Under the pieces are notes generated by a model, which was not told the DNA's origin, did no database searches, and was given only the letters and a program-made list of their open reading frames with translations. A stretch of DNA of 64,000 bases from Corinectria fuckeliana (lineage: Eukaryota; Ascomycota; Sordariomycetes; Hypocreales; Nectriaceae): positions 293,111 to 357,110 of the forward strand of contig WPDH01000135.1 in NCBI GenBank assembly GCA_019137255.1, read 5' to 3'. Below, in pieces: positions 55,201 to 64,000 of the stretch (positions within the stretch are counted from its first letter, which is position 1; each line of letters opens with the position of its first letter). The position numbers and the translations under genes were made by a program.

Positions 55201-56772
55201 GCGTCAACTCAAGGACAGTGGGACGACTGAAGATAAGGATCTTCAGATCGGGGATTCTGAAAAGTCGCGTCTTCAGAAATCCAACAAACTCAGACGGATC
55301 ACCGCACTCATCTATTCCATCAAGGATGAGGACCGGCGCCACGAGGCTGACAAGAGACAAGTTGAGAAGTTCTTCCAGTTGCGAAGTCGTCGCCGTGGAC
55401 TGGCCTGAAGATTTCTCATCATGTTCCGCCGCAAAAACGAACTTGTCCAGCTGGCTTTGATCGTCTCGATGCTTGTGTAAGATCTGGGCGAGAATGGCTT
55501 GGTAGGCCTGCGACCGGTGTTTATGGAATGGAGCCTCGTCCTTGAAGAAGAAGTAGTAGACGTCAGGCCAGGTACCGTCTGAGAGCCGCCGAGACTGGAG
55601 TTCGCGGATGGTTGCTGCTGCCAGAATCGACTTTCCGGCACCAGGGTTTCCTGAATTATACCGCGTCAGATAGCTATACGTGCGAGCACTAACGCTGACA
55701 GAGGCACCCGTAATTACCGTGAATCCAAAGCACCCTGTCATCGGCCTTTGACAAATTGGCTGGAAGTACTGGGGAAGGTCGCCTAGTACTGCTGGAAAAT
55801 TTGCGAAATTGTTCCATGCTGAACAGCCACTGCGCGGTTCCTTGCTCACATCGATCAATGCACTGGTGATACACAGTCGCGAATGCTGGTGGATCTAGCC
55901 ATTCACGGATTCGCCTTACGGCATTGGCTACATAAAGGTTAAGGCATGTCGACAGAGTAAAGATCAGGAAGAGTTACCATTGGTATCTGACCTGATTTGC
56001 TGCTGGATGTCAGAGATGGCTGAAGTATTGCTGTCTGCCTCTGCAGCGACCTTTTCCAAGGTACTGCCCAGATTCGCAGTATCGCCGAGTTGCAAGATTT
56101 GAATTTCTTCGAAAAGCAATTGGCTCTGGCGGGACATTCTAGAAAGAATAGCCTTGAACCTTTCGTCAAATGGCCTCCATATTATATTGGCAATGAGCTC
56201 GGGAGGCCGCTTCACTCTCCCACTGCTTGACGTGAATACGGAGACTGCCCCATGGAAGAAATCGAAAAGGTCCCTGTAGACGCAGCCCAGGTGAGCGATT
56301 AATCGCGGAATTGGCCGAGCGCGGCAGATCTCCTCCAGGGCCGCATATCGAGGGAATGATTCGCTGAGATCCTCTATGTGAGCAATGAGTTTGTTGAGAA
56401 AGCTCGGAAAGTGACTGGCCATCTGGACACGGAAATGAGCAAGTAACTCGGACTGAGATCCTGTAGAGTAAAACAAACCTCCAAGATCAGCCGTACAGCG
56501 CCCAGGGCTGCCCCAGAAAATACACAGCCCTGGGTGACTGAGCTGTCAACGATAGCAAAGAACGAGCGTGTTCGGTCGTTGAAGCCTTCGACCACTGCGA
56601 GGATCTTCTGGAGGCGACTCCCTTGTAGACCCTTGGAAAAGCGGCAGATCTTGGCAAGCCCGTTTACGAGGCCATCAGGAGTGCATGCTATGTCGTAGCG
56701 AGCCTTGTCTTTGTCGCTAAGTTCGGATAGGAATTGACGATAGGTGGATGCGAAAGTGTCGTTGAAGGCCAT
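52282..56772 (-). CDS. NACHT-domain NLR-like protein (DUF7708-like, NACHT, beta-propeller-like)
   Basis: Exons 56772-56479, 56422-55992, 55914-55718, 55650-53119 and 53066-52282 sum to 1314 residues. The N-terminal helical region (SSVTQGCVFSGAALGAVRLILEMASHF...YRDLFDFFHGAVSVF) resembles the DUF7708-like domain found before NACHT in fungal proteins. The NACHT NTPase follows: Walker A GNPGAGKS (completed by an intron join), Walker B VLILDGIDECGD, LKILIFSRPT, and later TARDWRTLLQLEE and SFVHLSVSEYL. The C-terminal 500 residues have strands like FPISISPDGHRISVLRTV and IKFSADSRYLLFHD, probably a degenerate WD40-type propeller, and the tail is charged (RRWEDDHDEKEFNHH). Such STAND proteins act in fungal allorecognition or immunity-type cell death; here the role is inferred. 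It borders the RIP block. Confidence 0.88.
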
Positions 56773-58259
56773 GTGAGCGTTGGGCTCTAGACGTCAATAC
56801 GAATAGAGGCTTTGTTCACGGCTAGGACGAGATTGTAGTAACAGTAACGAAGTTCTAGGCCTACGGTCTTGGTTGTAAGGCACAGCCTCGTTTAGAGGCC
56901 TCCGACAATAGTTGCCTAATCCTGCAGGCTGAGATGGTGAGAAAGCAAGAAAGAGGGGGACTGGAGGTAAAGTGGGGAGAGCAATAATAATCAAGAGAGA
57001 AAGAATCAGAGACCAGCAGACCTAGACTGGGGGGGGCTTTAAATAACTCTGAGTGAGCAGGCCAACTAGGGACTCGGGGACTCTCAGGGAGAAAATTCTG
57101 CTTGTGCACTGGTGCCTATGTATGTGCAACATTACGAAGATGACCTCAGAGTGGCTAATATCGGGAAAGATCACACATGCTGCAGGCGAGCCACTTAAGA
57201 TGAGGCGAGTACGACGTATAGTGGCTGACATGCAGCCGATACTGCCACATTCAGCAGCATCAGCATTTAGGCCAGCTTAGCACTCAGCATCAGCGTAGTG
57301 TGCATTGCCTTTCTTTTGCTATGACTGGAAATGCAATAGATACAGCCCCCTGGCTTTTGGTTATTAGTTTTGGGAGGTAAGGCTCTTACTAGAAAAAATA
57401 ACGGGACGGGTTTCCTCTTTTCATCAGACTAACAGCCGGCCTCTGCGAATGTTGCTATATTAGTTACCAAGACCATGGATTGGGCATCTGACGAATTCGA
57501 TTTCACCGATAAGAATTTGCAGCCCACCACCAGATAGCACTGCCACCATCACTGCCACCGCCACTGCCCTCAACAAATTTCTCGAACGAAAGCTCATCAG
57601 AGCCTTATATTTCTTGTTCTCATGCTCTCTCTGCCTTAGTACGCCCCTCTAAACCATCAACTTGAATGTCTGGTAGCTCCTCACTCAGACGAGCATAGTG
57701 CAGCTGACTCGGTAGTTTAATACAAAGGCTAAGAAGCCTCGCCGTCACCTACCTCTCAAGCATTAAATATTGAACTAAAGACACAGTCTATTAGCTATCT
57801 AAGGTCGGCTTTTGCTGTGCCCTGACCTTATGCCTCTTGCTGTAGCAAGCCCCTAGACAGAGGCGAGGTAAAAAAGCAGTGCCTATCAATCAGCCTTCCG
57901 CTCGTCCGAATAATTGAGCATCCAACGGTTTGCGTCAGGCTTGAGAAATCCTTGAAGACTTACCCGAATAATATTCATATAGTGCGAGTCAAGTCGAGAT
58001 ATCTCAAAGTATGCCAGGAAATGATTTCACACGTCCATTCAGGACGGACATTTAGAGACGGCGAAGAGCCGAAGACGCAGCCTCGCCCAGACAACACTCG
58101 CACCTGTCCTCGGTTATTTAAGGTGTCTAAGAATCGAAGAGAAGATAAGGTGAGGATTCGTTGGTGGTCTTAAGTGATGCCTCACAAAGCTATAGCGTGG
58201 CTAAGTTGCGGCTCTTTGCCGAGTAGGCAGAACTATATGCGTGCATTTCGGAATAAGTA
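56773..58259. other. Intergenic region next to the AT-rich block
   Basis: Promoter side of the NACHT gene, then about 1 kb without a gene. A short plus frame at 57475 (MDWASDEFDFTDKNLQ) stops after 20 codons. At 57,537-57,570 there is a small CTGCCACCA-type satellite. From about 58.2 kb the base composition changes sharply. Confidence 0.5.
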
Positions 58260-58539
58260 ATCTAGCTTGGTACAGCATATTACTATTTTGGGGCAAAGGT
58301 AACAGCGGCTGTTAATTACGACATAAAGAATAACAGTGAGATTATTATATTTATACCTTATATTTATATAAAAGAGATATCTCTTTAAGTAATTTAATAT
58401 AATATAGCAGTCTTATTACTAATTAATTAGATTACACTGCCTATTATAATAACTAGATTAAGCTATAAATCTAGATGCTTATAATTTCCCTTCTTACTTA
58501 TAATCCTAAGCTAATACCGCTTTAACCTAAGCTTAACTT

Positions 58540-58565
58540 AAGCGCACCTTAAGCGCACCTTAAGC
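58540..58565 (+). repeat. 11-base tandem duplication with surviving CpG
   Basis: AAGCGCACCTT appears twice head to tail, followed by AAGC, at the left border of the AT-rich block. These are among the few CpG sites in the block. Confidence 0.7.
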
Positions 58566-61500
58566 TTAGTATAAGCTAATAAGAAATATAAGTCTATAGT
58601 TTCTTATTTTAGCCTCTAGTACTTAATAATAATAGAACTTCCCTAAGTAACCTCTTACTACCTTATATATAATAGCTTGTTTAATAGTTACTCTAATTAA
58701 ATTAGTAAAAAATATATAATCTTAAGTTATTAAGCTTATACTAAAGTTTTTTTAAAGCTTTTATTTTATTTTAAATAAGTAATTCTACTTTATATACTAA
58801 TTAGTAACCTTTTAGTATTAACTGTATTATTACTTATTTATAGTATTAAAGTGTAAAAGCTCTAATATAATATAGTTTAGCTTTTTTATTACTACTAGAA
58901 AGTATAAGAGAAGTAAACACTATTAGTAAGCTATTTTAATCTGTCTTATTAGTAATTATATATTATAAGATTAACTTTATAACTATAGTATAAAGTTATA
59001 TATATTTATATTTAAGTGCTTTTATATAGCTAAGATTAACTAAAAGAAAGAATACTAGCTTAGTTATTACTTAAAATAAAAGGTAAAATATAATAGCTAA
59101 GATCTAAGATAATTATAGTAAGAAGGTATTAAATAAAAGTCTTAGTAGCTAATAAAAATAGTAAAGTTTATATTTCTAACTATAAAGTTATAAGTGTATA
59201 CTTATATCTTAGGAGAATAGTAAGAGTGTTTTAGATAAAGAATAGGTATATAATACTTAAATATAATCTTAATAGATAAGAATAGTATAGTAGACACCTA
59301 AGCTTATAATATCTTTAAAGTTGTTAAGGTTAATTTTCTTCTTATTATATACTTATATATTAGGCTATATATAAATATCTTAGCTTAGATATAAGATAAT
59401 ATATAATAAATAATATCTAATTTTATTCTTAGGTTAGCTAAGAAAGATATATAAAGTAGTTAAGCGCTTTTAATAATAATATCTTAAGCTTTTCTATTAG
59501 CTACTATTCTTATATTATTAACACTCTTATTACTCTTTAAGAGTATATAATAATACTTTTAACTTTACCTTGCTTTTATTTTTATATACTCTTATTAGCC
59601 TATCTAAAGTCTATCTTACTTTTATCTTATATTAAATATTAGGAATATTTATTATATATCTATTTAGGGCTTACTAAGTAAAGATATTCTAATTTATAGC
59701 TTATTACTAATTAGTGTAAGTGTTATTCTCTGCCTAGCTAAACACCTAAGATTATCTAAGTTTTTAGTATTACTACTCTTAGTCTTATTACTATATATCT
59801 TATTAAAGAGTTATTTCTTTTAGTCTGCTCTAGCTAAATATAATTTAAGACTTACTAAGCGGAAAAATCTTACTTTTTCTCCTGCTTTAAGATAAGGCTA
59901 GTATATAATTATTATTACCTAACTCTAATTATTTATAAGATATATTATATAATTTATATTAAGTTAAGACTACTACTAAATACTAACCTTAGTTGTTTTA
60001 TAGCTGTAAGATTATAAGGTGTTTATAATAGTATTTTAACTTTTTAAGTTTTTTAAATAGTTTAAAAAGTTTATAACTATAAAAGATTAGCAGATATAAG
60101 TATAGTAAGCTTTATTAAGGTTAGATAGAAAAGTTACTACTATTAGAAACTTTTATCCTAATACTATCTAACTAACTAGAGATAATATATTATATATTAA
60201 GACCTGTCTTATTTAGAACCTCTAAGAACTTTACCTTACTAGCAAGTAGTATAAATCTATAATAATATATAAGAAGGTAAAACAAGGTGGGAATTATCTA
60301 TCTAGTAAAGCTATCACCTAAAAAAAACACAAAAAGACTTTTTTACTTATATTTATATAGATTTACCTCTAAAATTAAAAAAAAAAAAGACTAGTATTAT
60401 ATTTAGAAATATTAATTTTATCTAAGTATTATTATAGACTTAAGCTAAGCTTAAAGTGTGAATATAACAGTAGAAAGAGGCTTAAATTTAGGCCTTATAT
60501 TATCTGTTTATATAAATAATATAGTAGAATAAGATAACCTTTAGGCCTAGCTGTAACCTTACTAATACTAGAATAAACCTAATATAAACTAGCTGCTATT
60601 AAATGCTAACTAACTTACTTTCTCTCTTCTTACTAGAGAAATAAAAAGCCTTTTAGTCTAACTAACCACTTTATACTATACTCTCTTATAAAGCTAAGAT
60701 GTAAGTATTATAATCCTTTAGGACTTAAACTAAAGCTAATTTAGCACTAAGTTTACTCTCTACTAAATTAAGAGAAAAATTAATACTCTCTCTCTCTCTT
60801 ACTCTTATATAATAGTTATATCTTAGTCTAAGTATATTTATATTTTAACTTTAACCTAAGCTTAAAAAGTTACTATTTAAGTTAATAAAAAAACTACCCT
60901 TTTTAAACCTAATATATATATAAATACTAAAATAGTTATAGTTATAAATATTACTATTTAAACTAAGAATACTAAGACTATAAAGTGACTTCTTAGTAGT
61001 AACTAGTAAGTCTTTTTTAATAATAAAATAATAGTAAAAAACTATAATAAAGACTTAAAATAAGTTTAGAAACTCTTTTTAGATAGTATAATATTATACT
61101 AATAGTAGTAAGTAGTTATTATAAGAGTGTAAGTTAATTCTGTTAAAAATCTAACCTTTAAGCAGCTTACTAAAAAGCTTAGTAAGAAAAACTTAAGATT
61201 TATTTTCTTTTAAGCTATACTCCCCTAAAAGGCTAATAAATAAAAAGTTATTTTATTTTATTTTAGCTTTAAGAATAAGATAATAGTAAACTAACTTTAT
61301 AAAAAAAGCCTTTTTTAGAAAGAAAGTCTTTATAATATTTCCCTCTTTTATAAATAAGTAGATCTTAAGTAGTATTACTAATATTATAGCTTTAACCTTT
61401 TATAAATATTTAATAGCTACTCTTACTATATCTTAGTTACACTCTTAAAATCTATTCTAACTTAAGTATCTTTCTTTATAAACCTTTTTTACCCTCTTTC

Positions 61501-62307
61501 TACTCTTATATTATTATTATATTATATATAATAAGCAGAATAATTAAAAAAAAAATATTAAGATTATAAACTATTTCTCTCCTTCTCTTAAGAAAGAATT
61601 TTCACTATAAAACCTACTCTTATTATAAGCTAAGCTTAGTATAAAAACAACTTATAATTAATTTAAAGATCTTATTATTAAGACTAAATATAAACTTAAA
61701 GTAATTATCTTAAGAGCTGCTTTTCTCTTAGTCTAAGAAATAGTAATAGCTCTAGCTAATACTATTATAAGCTATACTTAATATATAAATAATAAGATTT
61801 TAATCTTACTATCTCTTATAAAAATAATTATAACTACTATTAAAAAAGTAATATTAACTACCTTTTAGAAAATACCTATTAAGATCTTAGTTTAGGCTTA
61901 AATTACTTATAATAAAAAGATATTTTAGTCTCTAATAGTATTACTATTAAAAGTAATCTCTTCTTATCTTAGTAAGAAGATTATTATTAAGTTACTTAGT
62001 ATAACTTCTAATATTATATCTTATATATTATTAGATATTATAATAATTATTAACTATACTCTCTTAAGAGATTATCTCTTACTTATAGTAGTCTTATACT
62101 ATCTTCTTAATAGGGATATTATAGTTTTTTTTTATAAACTAATTATAGATCTCTTAAAGAATAATACTTAGATTTTTACTATTTTTAGTATAAGTATATA
62201 TTAGGTCTTAAGATAGTTTATAATAGTTACTAAGAGGGTTTTAACTAGCTATATAAGAGGTTTACTTAAGAATCTTATAATAAATATCTAATAAATAAAT
62301 AATATTA

Positions 62308-62998
62308 AGATATATACTATAAAACTATTATAAAGCTATTATATAGCTAAATCTTATTAGTTACTAGTTATATTATTAACTAGACTAATAGATATAAATA
62401 AACTTTATAACTAAAATATAATTATAACTATAAAGATATATTAGACTAAGCCTTATTTAAGTGAGATTTAACTTAAGTAATACTTTAAGTATTTCTACTT
62501 TAAATATATTATATAATACTATTAGAAATAAGCTAGGTATAGCTATTATAAGAGAGCTTATTATATAAGAGATATAATATATCTTATTTTTACTAGTAAG
62601 ATCTTTTTAGTATATTATAATTATAATAGCTTATACTTAGTATAGTCTTATATATATTATATAGTATAAAAAGAATAGAAATAGGTAAGAAATATCTACT
62701 TAAAAAGATTTATATAGTTTAGTATTTTAAGTAAGTAGTATAAATATATAGTATACTTATTATAAGATATAATAGTATTAATACTAGTACTAACTATAGT
62801 ACTAAACTACCTAGCCTAAAAAGAGCTTAAGTAGCTTTTAAAGTAGTCTTAAGCTAGACTAGACTTAAGTCTAAGTTTAGCTTTTATAATACTTAGACTA
62901 ATTAACTAACTAAGAGAGTAAATACTATTAAAGGTTAAAAAAGATATACTAATACTAGTTAGTAATAAGAATAATATCTAAAAGGATAAAAAAGATAA
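62308..62998 (+). repeat. Left arm of a large inverted repeat
   Basis: The reverse complement of this segment matches 63,310-64,000 nearly base by base. The copies differ mainly by C/T and G/A exchanges, as expected from independent RIP of two originally equal copies. The arm may extend further left than 62,308, because its partner runs into the window end. Confidence 0.9.
62496..62700 (+). pseudogene. RIP-destroyed zinc-knuckle region, LINE ORF1-like
   Basis: Translating from 62496 gives YFKYIIxYYxKxARYSYYKRAYYIRD. When Tyr and Ile are read as RIP-altered Cys and Thr/Met, this becomes CFKC...YC..CKRAHYTRDC. A later piece, YNYNSLYLVxSYIYYIV, likewise reads like C-N-x-L-H-P-A-W-S-x-x-C. That pair of patterns is typical of the zinc-knuckle end of ORF1 in fungal Tad-type LINEs. 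The equivalent lies on the minus strand at about 63,608-63,812. The interpretation depends on undoing C-to-T changes by eye. Confidence 0.4.
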
Positions 62999-63309
62999 GT
63001 AGTATAAGTAACTTAGACTTAACTTAAGATTAATTAAATTTTAGTATATAATTTAAGTAAAGCCTTATAAGAATTTATTAATATAAGTATATAATTAGCT
63101 TTTCTTATAAAGTAAACCTACTTAAAACTTATATTACTATATATATATATTAAGCTTAACTTAGTTTCCTTTTAGGTAAGAGTAGTAAAAGGTTTTTTAT
63201 CTTATAGCTTATTATTAGGTTTTTTCTTTTTATTATAAACTAGTTTAAGCTACTTAAAAAAAGGTCTAAATAACTATAAAGTTAAAATAGTATATAAATA
63301 AATAAATAC

Positions 63310-64000
63310 TTATTTTTCTTATTCTTTTATATATTATTCTTATTACTAACTAGTATTAGTATACTTTTTTTAACTTTTAATAGTATTTACTCTCTTAGTT
63401 AGTTAATTAGTTTAAATACTATAAGAGCTAAACTTAAACTTAAGTCTAGTCTAGCTTAAAGCTGCTTTAAAGGCTACTTAAGCCCCTTTTAGGCTAAAAG
63501 GTTTAGTATTATAGTTAGTATTAATATTAGTACTACTATATCTTATAGTAAGTATACTATATATTTATATTACTTACTTAAAATACTAAACTATATAAGT
63601 CTTTTTATATAAGTATTTCTTACTTATTTCTACTCTTTTTATACTATATAATATATATAAGATTATACTAAGTATAAGCTATTATAGTTATAATATACTA
63701 AAAGGATCTTACTAGTAAAAATAAGATATATTATATCTCTTATATAGTAAGCTCTCTTATAATAGTTATACCTAGCTTATTCCTAATAGTATTATATAAT
63801 ATATTTAAAGTAAAAATACTTAAAGTACTATCTAAGTTAAATCTCTTTTAAATAAGGCTTAGTCTAATAAACTTTTATAATTATAATTATATCTTAGTTA
63901 TAAAGTTTATTTATATCTATTAGTTTAGTTAATAATATTATTAGTAACTAATAAAATCTAGCTATATAATAGCTTTATAATAGTTTTATAATATATATCT
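63310..64000 (-). repeat. Right arm of the large inverted repeat
   Basis: The partner of the left arm, separated from it by a spacer of about 310 bases and cut by the window end. Position sums are constant near 126,308 across the arm, so few or no insertions separate the copies. Confidence 0.9.

Larger units (their letters stand above)
58260..64000. repeat. RIP-type AT-rich block, no intact genes
   Basis: From about 58,260 to the window end the DNA is dominated by TA, AAG, CTT and TTA words. Stop codons occur in every frame, and CpG is nearly absent, with only a handful such as in AAGCGCACC near 58,541. This is the pattern left by repeat-induced point mutation (C to T on both strands) of transposable elements. 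Only short frames remain and the block continues past the window. It may be an isochore boundary or a relic transposon nest; a centromere or subtelomere cannot be excluded. Confidence 0.85.

Noticed and set aside
1..64000. CRISPR array, tRNA or rRNA genes
   Set aside because: No regularly spaced identical repeats with unique spacers, and no segment with a convincing tRNA B box and acceptor stem was seen by eye; the organism is a fungus. A tRNAscan run could still find one.
58260..64000. Mitochondrial insertion or centromere as the source of the AT-rich block
   Set aside because: There are no mitochondrial genes, and the transition-type differences between the inverted arms fit RIP better; a centromere cannot be excluded from sequence alone.

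Overview
The window reads as chromosomal DNA of a filamentous ascomycete (Pezizomycotina, probably a Sordariomycete). Its genes carry short 45-110 base introns with GT(R)AGT donors and CTRAY branch sites, and it has four Zn(2)Cys6 regulators, PTH11-type receptor, 2EXR, Clr5-ankyrin and NACHT genes. The last 5.7 kb is extremely AT-rich DNA of the kind left by repeat-induced point mutation (RIP). Exon structures were read by hand from splice signals and reading frames; where exon sums are given they are multiples of three.

Left part (1-13 kb): a gene-poor start, a Clr5-ankyrin gene carrying an in-frame TAG, a Zn2Cys6 regulator divergent from a short-chain dehydrogenase with duplicated CGG-type motifs between them, an F-box gene, and a mitochondrial carrier. 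At 13.5-28 kb: an APC amino acid permease, decayed DNA with a Dal5-type MFS relic, a lone non-RIPped Copia gag gene, a second Zn2Cys6 regulator, a Dal5-like MFS transporter and a divergent amidase. The MFS-amidase promoter is rich in GATA sites, suggesting an amide/nitrogen uptake module.

The most interesting part is 33.7-43.2 kb. A sugar MFS transporter, an extended-SDR reductase, a broken alcohol dehydrogenase, a truncated DapA-family aldolase and an enolase-superfamily sugar-acid dehydratase like fungal L-galactonate dehydratase lie together, next to a third Zn2Cys6 regulator. All three promoter regions share a long G-rich motif (GGCGGGG-N2-AGGCGGCA). The aldolase has lost its C-terminal third and the dehydrogenase all but its N terminus; both end within the same 28 bp, so a deletion appears to have broken what looks like a sugar-acid degradation cluster.

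The right part holds a DUF4396 protein, an isochorismatase-type hydrolase, a P450, a fourth Zn2Cys6 regulator, an RWD-DUF1115 protein and a 1314-residue NACHT protein. From about 58.26 kb the sequence becomes AT-rich and almost free of CpG. At the window edge it contains a large inverted repeat with arms of about 690 bp. Each arm holds what looks like a RIP-destroyed LINE ORF1 zinc-knuckle region.
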